A DNA stretch of 64,000 nucleotides, taken from the NCBI RefSeq assembly GCF_048544455.1, contig NC_133536.1, positions 168,908,325 through 168,972,324 on the forward strand, given 5' to 3'. The notes beneath the pieces were generated by a model, which was not told where the DNA came from, searched no databases, and saw only the letters and a list, made by a program, of their open reading frames with translations. Made by a program: the position numbers and the translations under genes. The stretch is from Silene latifolia. Lineage: Eukaryota; Streptophyta; Magnoliopsida; Caryophyllales; Caryophyllaceae. Shown one piece after another: positions 48,278 through 59,565 of the stretch (position 1 is its first letter; every line of letters begins with the position of its first letter).

Positions 48278-49696
48278 TGATAGGCTATCGCACACCTATG
48301 CAAAGATAATATTTATACCCTAGACAACAAATGAATGTAGTACGTAGGGGTCGAACCCAAAGGAGACGGGAGTTTATAATTTAGTTGTTATGGATTGAAT
48401 TTTACCTTGGTAGATTATCAATTGATTGATTAAGTTGAAGTGATGTAATGATAAAACAATAATAAAGAAAATGTCTAGGGAGGTCGGGTCACACATGCTA
48501 ATTATGTAAATGCTCATGTCAAGTTAGGAAGTTGATTTTACGATAAATGTTTAGGCTTAAAGACACCCACCTTACGATATTAGTGTCAACCATAGACCGG
48601 GTCCTAGAGAAACTCTCGTCCATGACTAGGTCGTCCTACTACACATGCTTAGTCTAATTCAATTCCGTGCCTCTCGACTTTTAGAATGAATGAACAAACT
48701 TAATCAATGAATAAGGCCTTTAAACATAGATTAAACGTTATGGTGCAAACATGTGATGGAAACAATTATACAATATTATTTTATCCTTATTTTGACATTT
48801 ACATATTACTTAATCATGCATGGCTTCCTTTATTCCCTAGACAAATGTAACTACTCAAACATGATGAAAATGTAAACTACACTAATGATAATTAAAATGA
48901 TAAACATAATGGAAATGTAAATAGAATTTACCTTGCAATATGGAAATGAACTATAAATGGAAGAACAATGCTTGTAATATAAATAACTTGTAATGTAAAT
49001 TGTTTTATAACTTGAAATGTAAATAACATAAAGTAAATCTAAACTAAACTAAACTAAGAGCTAATCTAAACTAACTACTAAGTTTAGAGAGAATTATATG
49101 TAAAAGTGTGTAAGAGATGTCCAAGAAGTGTCGACCAAAGCTTCTATTTATAGGAGTGAAGGGAGTAACGAAAATAAGCTACAGGGGGCTAACCCCGATC
49201 GGGGCCACCCAACCCCGATCGGGGTCGTGGTATTTTTCAAATTTCTCTTAATTCCGTCTTAACTTTGCACTTAATGTTGATGCGGAATCCGATGCTTATG
49301 TCTTAATGCGTCCGTCTAAGGTATCTTAAGCATCCTTTGGCATCCAATGCAAACTCTTATCATGGGCTTTCATTTGGATTTCATTTTTTTACATATCCAC
49401 CAACTAAGATTGGTTTCCTCTTGCTCGGGTTTTCCAATTTCTTCCCAAAATGCCCCTATGCTTCCTGAAACTCCTTTGCATGATCAAGACTTGCTCTCAT
49501 TAGCCTCGTGAACTCTTGTACTTGCTACTTTGACGGGAAAAAGCTACTAAAAGCTTAATTTCCTACAAAACACAATAGAAAACAAGCAAGCACAACTAGA
49601 ACACGGAATTAGCTCACAAACACTAACATTAGTGCAAATGACATGTAAAATAGAGGTAAAATAGGGGGTTAAAATGTATATAAAATGGACCTATCA
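48278..49696 (-). repeat. 3' LTR of the nested element
   Basis: TGATAGGC ... GACCTATCA ends. Minus-strand CTATAAATAG covers 49154-49145. CCCCGATCGGGG is at 49193-49204 and 49213-49224, 40-70 bp upstream of the TATA box. Confidence 0.9.
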
Positions 49697-51209
49697 AACT
49701 CCCCCAAGCTAAACCCTTGCTTGTCCTCAAGCAAGATCATCCCAACATTGCAAATCCCAAGTAGCTAACAAGCAATTGATTCAAATCCCGAAACAACATG
49801 GGCATAAGGATAAGCAAAATCATGGATTAGATTTACATGGCGGCGTAGCGTAGAAGACTTCAAGTAAACTTTTCGGCTCTTGCATGATCTTCTGACTTTC
49901 GGACTCTCACGGTCCACTCATAACTCAATTTTGTGTAAAAGACATTTTTTTGTGAATAATCATTCAAGCTATCCTCGACTCATGAGAATGTGCCCGCAAT
50001 CTAATATGGTAAACAATCAAATCATAAGCAAAGCCATCAAATGCAAGCAAATAATGAAGCCAAAGGGTTAGAAGAAGGCTTTATTGTGATATGGGACATA
50101 AGGGGGACAAATGATTATGGATATGTGGAGCTAATGTTAAGCTAGCAACAAAACCATGTGAAAATGTTCATTCCAACCCAAAATAGCCCAATTAGAAGAC
50201 AAATGACTTCTTACATTACAAACCTTAAGAATTTCTCCAAAATATATAATTAACCATATGAGAAATCTTAGCTTCTTCTTCTTCTACCACTTATTATTAA
50301 CACCAACTTCATCAAACAAATCTTTTCTTTTCTTTTCTTCTTCATTTTTTCTCATTTTTTCTTTTTTTCATTTTTTCTTTTTTTCATCATTTTTTTCTTG
50401 CTCCAATTCTACCTTCACAATTACGGAAAAACAACAATCCGGCAACCAATTCACAAGGACATAATCTTTAGAGAACATTCCAATTTGAGCATCCCAACAC
50501 CAAAACATAGCTACTAGCTTAACAAGGGTAGGCAATTTATATTGTAGCTAGGGAAACAAGAACATGTGAAGGGGGCTAGAAAATGGGCAAATTTATCAAT
50601 GTGAATTTGGCTTCAAAAATGCATACCAAAATGAAAGTAATGCTTAAAAGAGATGAAAACAAGACCATATTTGTGCGTTTTGATGTAACACACACCATAA
50701 GGAGACCTACCACTCACCTAAGTGAGACCAAATAAAGATGAAATGGCCTTTAAGGAGGTTCTACCTTACCAATTTTGTAGCTTGCCAAAAGTCAAGATCA
50801 AGCCTACTTGGTTTAATTTCCATCTCCCACCTACTATGTCAAGACATCCCCATGCATGCTATCAAGAGCTATCAAGCCAAAAATGGGACAAACAAGAGGG
50901 CATAAGTAGGACAAGCAAAGAATTAGAAGCAAAAACAACACAATTTTTTTTCAAAAATTCTCAAAAAATCTACACTAACTAAATGAAAACCAAAACAATT
51001 TTTCAATTTATTTGAAAGCAATAAAATAACTAGACACACTAAATCCCTCCCCCAAGCTAGAACATCACATTGTCCTCAATGTGAAAACGGGGTTAACCGC
51101 AAAAAACCACAAAGGAAGACAAGTAAAGCCAACAAGAGGAAATGGAAATGACACATGCGGAAAATAAAGAAAAATAAATGCATACTAAATTTTAAAAACT
51201 TCCCCCAAG

Positions 51210-51824
51210 CTAGCTTAAGAAGGGCCTTGCGAACAAAGGACTTTTGTTGCTTAAAAAGCTCGTCAAAGCCCTTAGAAGTCTATCATATACCTGCACATGA
51301 GCAACATGGAAGCATATATACGCAATTGACAAGATATTAGCATGAATGATCAAAGGTAAGAAATAGGATATCTTATCAATGGGCGCGTGAGAGACTTCAA
51401 ATAATACCACCATATCACTCCACTCGTCAGCAAGAAATGGAGTATCATTCTTAAGACCACAAAATAAATCGTTAGAGTACAAATTATAATCATAAATGGT
51501 CTCAAATGGGTGGTAAGTAGAATGAAAGAGGAGAGGATCATCAAAAATGGGAGGTTTATCCCACTTAATTTCTAAGTCGAAAGTGCTTAGACTTCTATCT
51601 TCCTCAAATGGATCAACAATATCTTCTACAAATAAATTGTCAATGGGGTCAAAAGACTCGGGAGAAACCTCATTAGAATTACAAAGAATCTCGACAAATT
51701 CATTTATAGAAGGTGACTCATCTACTATGGGGTTAATGTCATCAACATGAGTCTCTACATTTTCTATTTGAATGAAACTAGGGGAGATTTTAAAAGATAA
51801 AATTGGACCATCATCATCATCCAA
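51210..51824 (-). CDS. Unknown 204-aa acidic frame in the nested element
   Basis: It begins MDDDDGPILSFKISPSF, is rich in Asp/Glu/Phe, and has a hydrophobic C-terminal third. I recognise no domain. Similar acidic frames follow gag-protease in related elements (compare 57523-58185), so it may be a remnant of the protease-pol linker. Confidence 0.45.
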   Translation of the reverse strand: MDDDDGPILSFKISPSFIQIENVETHVDDINPIVDESPSINEFVEILCNSNEVSPESFDPIDNLFVEDIVDPFEEDRSLSTFDLEIKWDKPPIFDDPLLFHSTYHPFETIYDYNLYSNDLFCGLKNDTPFLADEWSDMVVLFEVSHAPIDKISYFLPLIIHANILSIAYICFHVAHVQVYDRLLRALTSFLSNKSPLFARPFLS

Positions 51825-52028
51825 TAAATCAAAATCATTAGATTGAAAAGACTCACATTGGGGAGGTGAAAAAGCAAAATGAGAGAAGATAGGCTCACGT
51901 CGTCTCGGTTTCTATTGAGAATTTTTTCCCAAACGAGCATGTAAGACTTTAAGCTCCTCTTCGATGCACCAATAATGGAATTGGCGTGCTAATTCCCGAC
52001 ATTCGGAAGCCATGAAATTTAAGAAATT

Positions 52029-52247
52029 TCAAAGTTCCGGCCCAATCATGTTGTAGAGATTCCCATTACTCAATTTTAGAGCCAATCCACGGGTCTCGGA
52101 ATCCATGCCGCCAAGCACGAAATGACCCAAGTAATCCCCATCAAGGACATGTCCAAAAGAGATGAGACTATCGCAAAAGTAGTAGAATCGGTCAAGATAG
52201 TCAGGAAAAGGCTCATCTTGGAGTTGTGGGATGAATTCGTAACTCAT
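52029..52247 (-). pseudogene. Gag remnant of the nested element
   Basis: LQDEPFPDYLDRFYYFCDSL resembles the EDFNEAWxRFK region of plant gag, followed by FVLGGMDSETRGLALKLSNG, the matching helix. The frame is only 72 residues, with no flanking gag core. Confidence 0.5.
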
Positions 52248-52387
52248 TATGAAAGGCCAATAGCTTTATCACCTACAAGAATAGGCGCTAAAACTACAAG
52301 AAAACAGTGAGATTAATCCTAGGAACAAGTGTTCCCTAGGACAAAATAAGATAATACTCAACAACTAAATAACAAACAAAACCGTGC

Positions 52388-52405
52388 TCCCCGGCAACGG
52401 CGCCA
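52388..52405 (-). promoter_or_regulatory. Primer binding site (tRNA-Asp) of the nested element
   Basis: Minus strand TGGCGCCGTTGCCGGGGA, separated by 5 nt from the LTR end at 52411. Identical in sequence and spacing to that of the Athila-like element at 6528. Confidence 0.9.
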
Positions 52406-52410
52406 AAATT

Positions 52411-53828
52411 TGATAGGCTATCGCACACCTATGCAAAGATAATATTTATACCCTAGACAACAAATGAATGTAGTACATAGGGGTCGAACCCAAAGGAGAC
52501 GGGAGTTTATAATTTAGTTGTTATGGATTGAATTTTACCTTGGTAGATTATCAATTGATTGATTAAGTTGAAGTGATGTAATGATAAAACAATAATAAAG
52601 AAAATGTCTAGGGAGGTCGGGTCACACATGCTAATTATGTAAATGCTCATGTCAAGTTAGGAAATTGATTTTACGATAAATGTTTAGGCTTAAAGACACC
52701 CACCTTACGATATTAGTGTCAACCATAGACCGGGTCCTAGAGAAACTCTCGTCCATGACTAGGTCGTCCTACTACACATGCTTAGTCTAATTCAATTCCG
52801 TGTCTCTCGACTTTTAGAATGAATGAACAAACTTAATCAATGAATAAGGCCTTTAAACATAGATTAAACGTTATGGTGCAAACATGTGATAGAAACAATT
52901 ATACAATATTATTTTATCCTTATTTTGACATTTACATATTACTTAATCATGCATGGCTTCCTTTATTCCCTAGATAAATGTAACTACTCAAACATGATGA
53001 AAATGTAAACTACACTAATGATAATTAAAATGATAAACATAATGGAAATGTAAATAGAAATTACCTTGCAATATGGAAATGAACTATAAATGGAAGAACA
53101 ATGCTTGTAATATAAATAACTTGTAATGTAAATTGTTTTATAACTTGAAATGTAAATAACATAAAGTAAATCTAAACTAAACTAAACTAAGAGCTAATCT
53201 AAACTAACTACTAAGTTTAGAGATAATTATATGTAAAAGTGTGTAAGAGATGTCCAAGAAGTGTCGACCAAAGCTTCTATTTATAGGAGTGAAGGGAGTA
53301 ACGGAAATAAGCTACAGGGGACTAACCCCGATCGGGCCATCCAACCCCGATCGGGGTCGTGGTATTTCTCAAATTTCTCTTAATTCCGTCTTAACTTTGC
53401 ACTTAATGTTGATACGGAATCCGATGCTTATGTCTTAATGCGTCCGTCTAAGGTATCTTAAGCATCCTTTGGCATCCAATGCAAACTCTTATCATGGGCT
53501 TTCTTTTGGATTTCATTTTTTTACATATCCACCAACTAAGATTGGTTTCCTCTTGCTCGGGTTTTCCAATTTCTTCCCAAAATGCCCCTATGCTTCCCGA
53601 AACTCCTTTGCATGATCAAGGCTTGCTCTCATTAGCCTCGTGAACTCTTGTACTTGCTACTTTGACGGGAAAAAGCTACTAAAAGCTTAATTTCCTACAA
53701 AACACAATAGAAAACAAGTAAGCACAACTAGAACACGGAATTAGCTCACAAACACTAACATTAGTGCAAATGACATGTAAAATAGAGGTAAAATAGGGGG
53801 TTAAAATGTATATAAAATGGACCTATCA
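52411..53828 (-). repeat. 5' LTR of the nested element
   Basis: Near-identical to 48278-49696. One palindrome copy has lost a G (CCCCGATCGGG at 53326-53336); the other is intact (53345-53356). Confidence 0.9.
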
Positions 53829-53925
53829 CTAACATAAAAGACATGTAAATGATATAAACTAGCACGAAATCGTATCAAAAGCAATTAAGGGGAGGCATAA
53901 ATATGCATATAATTATGACTCATCA

Positions 53926-55234
53926 AACTCCCCCAAACCATCTCTTTGCTTGTCCTCAAGCAAAGCAACACACAATACAAAAGGCAATCATAAAAATGGC
54001 GAATAAACAACTCAGAGCTAATGTTTAATGCATACAAATCCCAAGCTATCCATATCTGTAACAAAACAATGACCAAAGTGTACCAATAAAATAAATTCAA
54101 AGGCACGGGAAATAAAAAATCGCAGCTAAAGTCTCAAGTCACCATACTATAGACAAATGCCAAATACCTTTCGATCTTGTAAGACAAATTAGTCGGATTC
54201 TCGCGGATTTCACTCATGCACTCATAAGTATGTAAGGGTGAGTTATATGTGAAGATGGAAAGAAATAGAAACACTCACTCGACTTATGAAACATGCATGC
54301 AATCTAATGTGATAGAGATTTCCCCAACTGATATGCAATCACCATATGTAGATAAAAGTACATGTATCAAGGACAATAAGGGTGGCAAATGGGCTAAAGG
54401 GTTAGAAATGATTTGTGCCAAAGCACGTTATGGATATGTGGAGCTAAGACGGTAGTCGCAGCGCTAAACCAAAACAAAAACCAAATTTTTGATAATAAAT
54501 ACACCCAACTTAGAGAAATAATCTCAACTTTACAACACAAGAGAGCGAACAGACTACTCTCTAAATATGCATTAGACTCTAACAACCATCCTTTTGATCC
54601 TTGACAAAACCAAATGAAGCAATCTCTTTTTCTTTTCTTTTTCTTCTTTTTCAATTCTTTTTTTTTTCTTTTCTTTTGCTTCATATTTTTCTTTTTCCAA
54701 CACAAGGATACAACACAATTGCTAAATAATTATACTACACCCACAATTGATAATAATAGTCTCAATCCCAACCATAGTAATAAAGTAGACATGATAAACA
54801 AGCAACTGCATCTGTCCCGATAAGGTAGACAAATTCTTGGATTGTAGTTATGAATTTAAGATATGAAATGGCTACAAGGGTTCAAACGGGCTAACAAAAG
54901 GATAATTGTAAGGCTTATTTGAACGATAAGAACCGCATCCACATGTACTTAGTCAAATGAAAGCAATAAAAGTATCAAGAAATTAATGTCATACTTATGC
55001 AGTTTGATATTACATATTCCACAAGGAGAAACCACACTCAAACCTAATTGATAATGAGACCGGTTTATTGATGTTCCTGGCCTAGGAAGCTCTATAGACC
55101 TCAGAATTTTAAGTAGTTACCAACATAATTGTGTCAAATCTAATCAATATAAGGCATGTCAATACGGCTTAGACTTGAATTATGAGCTTTGTTTTCAATG
55201 CTAACGGGTCAAAACAATGTACATGGACAACTAA
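53926..55234 (-). other. Non-coding 3' interior of the outer element, left part
   Basis: It starts with the polypurine tract beside the LTR. It contains a T/C-rich tract (54620-54690) and no conserved frame. Confidence 0.5.
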
Positions 55235-55628
55235 CACTACTACAAATCCAGGCAACTACAACGCCCCTTTAACAACGCTTATTCACGAAAATCACCATAG
55301 ACGTTGTAGAACGTATGGCGCGAATTTTACTAAAATTAATTACAACGGTTATGGTTATATAACCGTTGTTATAAGTTTTAACAACGGGTCAAACAAGCAC
55401 AACCCGTTGTTAATAATTTGGCGCAAAATTGGCGCAAAGTTAGTGAAAAGTAATCACAACAGTTATTTTTTAAACCCGTTGTTAAAACTTTTTAACAACG
55501 GTTTTTGTTTAACAACCGTTGTTAAAACTTTTAATAACGGTTTTTGTTTAACAACCGTTGTCAATACTTTCCATACTATAAACCACATAATTACACAGAT
55601 CAACTACAGCCACAAAACACTAACCTTA

Positions 55629-55694
55629 ACACAAACACAAACACAGACAAACACAAACACAAACACAAACACAAACACAAACACAAACACACAC
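55629..55694 (+). repeat. (ACAAAC)n microsatellite
   Basis: About ten units with one interruption, inside the CACTA element and just before a C/T-rich, leader-like stretch. Confidence 0.8.
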
Positions 55695-55738
55695 TTTCTC
55701 ATCGTCTCTTTCTCTCTTTCTCATCGTCGCTTTATCAT

Positions 55739-55823
55739 CTCGCCGTCACTGTTGGTTTCATCGTCTCTTACTTTCTCTAATTATCAGGTAAATCTCGCCG
55801 TCACTGTTGGTTTCATCGTCTTT
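55739..55823 (+). repeat. Short direct duplication TCTCGCCGTCACTGTTGG
   Basis: A 29-bp block occurs at 55739-55767 and 55795-55823. The first copy ends in a TTATCAGGTAAAT splice-like site. Confidence 0.65.
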
Positions 55824-55991
55824 CATTGTCATTATTTTCTTTTTCTAATTATTTCATTTGCATGTATGTGTTTTTATCGATCATTATGTTATTTATCTAA
55901 GTATTATTCGCTTAATTAGCTAGTAAAACAAATTAAATAAAATAAAACAAAGAAGAAGCAAGATGATAGAGAGGAATGCATGATAAACTTA

Positions 55992-55995
<4 letters not shown>

Positions 55996-56082
<87 letters not shown>
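55996..56082. repeat. (AT)n microsatellite
   Basis: About 43 uninterrupted TA units. The length is likely unstable and may be imperfectly assembled. Confidence 0.85.
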
Positions 56083-56086
<4 letters not shown>

Positions 56087-56104
56087 CATAAATTAAAAAA
56101 AGAA

Positions 56105-56362
56105 TTACATTGATAAAAATGCAATTCTTATATTTTCATAGAGAGTCTGATTCTCTTCTATGATATCCATCCTCTCCTCCTTAGCTATTTGGAGGTTTCG
56201 TTCAGCAGTTGCTATATCGTCATATAGCTGCAACAACTGCTGCTCTGTCAAGCCATCTTTTTTAGCGTCCTTGAGTGCGGATCGAGCATCCACAAGGTAG
56301 CTCCTGAAACTGTCCTCAATGTGGAGCAACCGGCGGATGAAACTGTTGTTGTTCTCGATCAT
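56105..56362 (-). CDS. 85-aa coiled-coil ORF inside the CACTA element
   Basis: MIENNNSFIRRLLHIEDSFR... is strongly helical and charged, with heptad-like Leu/Ile spacing (LTEQQLLQLYDDIATAERNL). A leader rich in AAACCCTAA precedes it, with TAGTATAAATAC on the minus strand at about 56500-56489. This looks like a captured or domesticated exon rather than transposase. No family recognised. Confidence 0.45.
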   Translation of the reverse strand: MIENNNSFIRRLLHIEDSFRSYLVDARSALKDAKKDGLTEQQLLQLYDDIATAERNLQIAKEERMDIIEENQTLYENIRIAFLSM

Positions 56363-57000
56363 AGTAAGAGTCTTAAGGATGTAAGTTTTGAGTTTGTTTG
56401 AAAGATTAATTAGGGTTTGGAGTTTGTTTTAGCAGTTAGGGTTTGGAAATAGTGAGATAATGGAATGGTGGTTGAGATAATGCATGTATTTATACTAAGT
56501 AATGTGTGGTTTGAGTTGTTTTTTAATTAATATATGTTTAGGAAGTTGTGCCATAATCATCATCATATCTCTCTCTGCTGCTTCAAATCTTATTATAACC
56601 CTTCTCATTCCATATTGTCCATTCATATGCACAGGAATGGCAGTAATAATGCATGCATCGGAATTATAACGGGCCGTAATTATGAATGCATCTAGTAATA
56701 TTTAATTTTTTTTTTAAAAAACAAACAACAACGGTTATTGAGAAACAACCCGTTGTCTTTAGTTATAACAACGGTTTTTTTATATTACAACCGTTGTTAT
56801 AACTTTCCCACCAAAATTGAGTCACACTTTCCACAACGGGTTTTTATACTTAAAACCGTTGTTAATAGTTTTAACAACGGGTTCCTTAAGAAAATAAACT
56901 GTTGTGAAAACCTTTTACAACGGACGCTTTAACAACGTCCGCTTTTTTATATAACAACGGTTTTTAACCGTTGTTATAGCCTGTATCTGTAGTAGTGTAA

Positions 57001-57520
57001 ACGGGATTCAAATGCAAAAACAATGCAATTTAACATCATTGTTATTTAAATTCACCAAGAATCAACCTAAAACAAAGTAAAAACATGTTTTTGCATTTTT
57101 TTTTTAATTTTTATGGATTTTTGATAAATAAAAACACACAACAATAAATAAGGCACACAACATAAATAAACTCCTCCCCCAAACCTAAATGTCACAGTGT
57201 CCTCATTGTAACGCCTACAGCATAGCAATCACACACAAATCCAGCAACCTAAAGGACACAACTAACAAGAGGAATGGAAAAGAAATAGATAATACAATAA
57301 AAGAAGGTACAAGGGAAGAGAATACCGGGTAAGAGCGTAGAAATTCCCCCAAACCAGCTGCAAAAATAGGGAAATAATCAACCGCGCAAATCCTATCATC
57401 GTCTGGCTACGTCACTGACCCAAGAACTTGAGTGACTCGATCGAGCCCCATGACACTCGATCGAGGAACCAACTATCGAGCAAGAATTCTGCACTTAAAA
57501 CAAATGCGCACACAAATCAT
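57001..57520 (-). other. Non-coding interior of the outer element with two palindromes
   Basis: CTCGATCGAG is at 57436-57445 and 57456-57465, again 20 bp apart, in GAGTGACTCGATCGAGCCCC context. No coding sequence. Confidence 0.55.
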
Positions 57521-57522
57521 AA

Positions 57523-59560
57523 TCAATACAAGTTAAAACTCGTAATAGTAAATAAAAAAAGTAGCGCATGTGCTACACATAAGCATAAGTAGCACCAATA
57601 AATAGTCCAAGCAAAGAATAAAAGCAATGAATAATTTTTTGGCTCATCAAACTCAAAGTCTAATGTAAAATATGAGCAATTGTCATTGTCCTTCAAGTCA
57701 TTACTTGGCAGGAGATAGGGCACTTCATCCGTCATAGGAGCTCCATCAAAAACTTTAACTGGCTCCTCTTTGAATATTTCTGCCTCTAAAGCATCCAACT
57801 CAGCTTCTATGCCAATAATCTCATCATAGCTATAAATCATCTCAGGAGGAGGATCATCTCCATAAATCAACCTGTCTATTTCATCCACTTCCTTGCTCCA
57901 TGGATATGACGCATCAGCAGGGGCGTCATAGGGATTCCTGTCAAAACACAAAGCAAGGGAATCATCAAAAGTAGGATCAATAACATGAAGCATATAACAA
58001 GGAGCTACGGGAATGGGACGTTTTAAAGCATTATCAAGAACAAATCTAATAGTGTCATCCCCAACTCTCAATGTCAGACTACCATCCCTAACATCTATGA
58101 GAGCTCCTGCAGTGTATAAGGAATGGTCTACCAAGAATGATGGGTACTTGAGAGTCCTCAGCCATATCCATAACAATAAAGTCAACTGGAATGAAGTACT
58201 TTCCTACTCTAACGGACACATCCTCTAAGACACCCATAGGCTTCTTTAAAGATCTGTCGGCCATTTGTAAGGTCATATTAATGATACGGAGTTGACCCAT
58301 ATTTAACTTTTTACATATTGAATATGGCATGACACTAACACTAGCCCCTAAATCACAAAGGGCTTTATCAATAGCTACACTACCAATATGACAAGGAATA
58401 GAAAAACTCCATGGATCCTTAAGCTTTGGTGGTGAGTTAGCTTGTAATGCGGCGTGACATTCATGAGTGAATGCTACTGTCTCGACTTCATCAAAAGACG
58501 GCTTCTTTGATAAGATATATCTCAAAAATTTAGCATACACCGGCACTTGAGTTACCAATTCAGTAAATGGTACTGTCACTTGAAGTTTCTTCACTACCTC
58601 CATGAATCTCCCAAACTGTTGCTCAAGTTTAGATTTCTGCAATCTTTGTGGTAAAGATAGTTGAATTTTGATTGGCTCGGCTTCTTTGGCATTCGGAGAC
58701 GGTTTGGAAATATTATCGTCAGTTACAGGAGTGCCTCAATCTAGCCCATTAGTCACTCGATCAAGGAACCTACTTTTTTCCAATGTCGTAGCTGAAACAG
58801 GCAAAAAATCATCAACAAGACAACAAGGGAGGTGCCTCGATCGAGCCCAATGTGTAATCGATCGAGTGGCTTGGTTCCTCGATCGAGCCTCGTCCTACTC
58901 GACCGAGTCACCACGTCAGTCTCCTCTTTTTTGCTTTTCTCGCTTTTCTTTTCGTCAATTTCTTTTTCATCGTCACTTAGCTCCAAATTTCCCAATCCTT
59001 TAGGATGCATGTAGGGAACTTTATCTTTATCAATGAGCATGTCCGGACCTTGATAAGAAGTACCGCTCCTCAAAGAAATAGCGTTAACTTGCTCATGAGC
59101 TTGTTTACCTTGAGGAGGAAGACCGGACTGTTTTGATGGATTTTGAGCCGCCATTTGAGCAACTTGAGTATCCAACATCTTGTTGTGAGCCATGAGTTCG
59201 GAGATCTGAGCTGTTTGCTTTTGTTGCATCATCAAAGTTTGATGTAAGAGAGCTTTTAACTCCGACACCTCATTACTTGGAGCTTGAGGAGGAGGTTGCA
59301 TTTATTGAAAACCTCCTTGATTTGGCCTTTGATAACCTCCTTGTGGTTGATTACCACGATTTGGAGGAATAATATAAGGATTTTGTTGAGGAGCTTGAGC
59401 ATAGGCATTCTGACTCCTTTAGGGAAGAAGTTAGAATATGGAGTACCTTGTTTGAAAGACTGGAAGGCATGGACTTGTTCAATGGTACTCATACATTTGG
59501 CCGTAGTGTGGCCATCTATCCCACATCTCTCGCAGGACACTTCTTGTTGAACCATGTGAA
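57523..59560 (-). pseudogene. gag-pro: Gag C-terminus and protease of the outer element
   Basis: Reading leftward from the solo LTR there is first a zinc knuckle CERCGIDGHTTAKC (CX2CX4HX4C), then a Gln-rich coiled stretch (59301-59000). A palindrome-coded segment with repeated LDRG follows. Next is a retropepsin-like domain (58642-58088: FSIPCHIGSVAIDKALCDLG, active site CDLGAS, then ILGRPFL). At about 58110-58120 the frame slips by one base and continues as AGALIDVRDGSLTLRVGD and an acidic tail ending at 57523. At least one further frame change separates the knuckle from the Gln-rich part. Confidence 0.75.
58734..58911 (-). repeat. Palindrome clusters inside the gag-protease frame
   Basis: Degenerate copies at 58734-58770; clearer copies at 58836-58845, 58858-58867 and 58878-58887, with a variant near 58898. 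The stretch GGTTCCTCGATCGAGCCT is identical to one in the LTR at 48013-48030, so a segment of about 40-50 bp is shared, not just the motif. Confidence 0.65.
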
Positions 59561-59565
59561 CCGTT

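Larger units (their letters stand above)
48278..53828 (-). mobile_element. Non-autonomous Athila-like LTR element nested in the outer LTR
   Basis: Two 1.42-kb LTRs (48278-49696, 52411-53828) flank a 2.7-kb interior. CTAAC lies on both sides (48273-48277, 53829-53833). The minus-strand primer site for tRNA-Asp is at 52405-52388 and the polypurine tract (AGCTTGGGGGAGTT) is next to 49696. By eye the LTRs differ at fewer than 25 sites (under 2%), so it is young. Coding capacity is small and no polymerase is present. Confidence 0.9.
47105..53925 (-). repeat. 3' LTR of the outer element, split by a nested insertion
   Basis: Pieces 47105-48277 and 53834-53925 (about 1.27 kb together) flank the nested element. 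On the minus strand a TATA-like TTTAAATACC lies at 47964-47955. Four CTCGATCGAG-type palindromes lie 54-126 bp upstream of it. Confidence 0.7.
55235..56997. mobile_element. Non-autonomous CACTA (En/Spm) transposon
   Basis: Ends CACTACTACAAATCC and GTATCTGTAGTAGTG; 3-bp duplication TAA (55232-55234, 56998-57000). The subterminal regions hold many ACAACGG / CCGTTGT repeats in both orientations (55270-55565, 56730-56975), as CACTA transposases require. The interior has an (ACAAAC)n block, an (AT)n block and a short minus-strand ORF. No transposase. Confidence 0.9.

Noticed and set aside
55182-55919. 245-aa plus-strand ORF at the CACTA left end
   Set aside because: It crosses the transposon boundary and is made of subterminal repeats and an (ACAAAC)n microsatellite.
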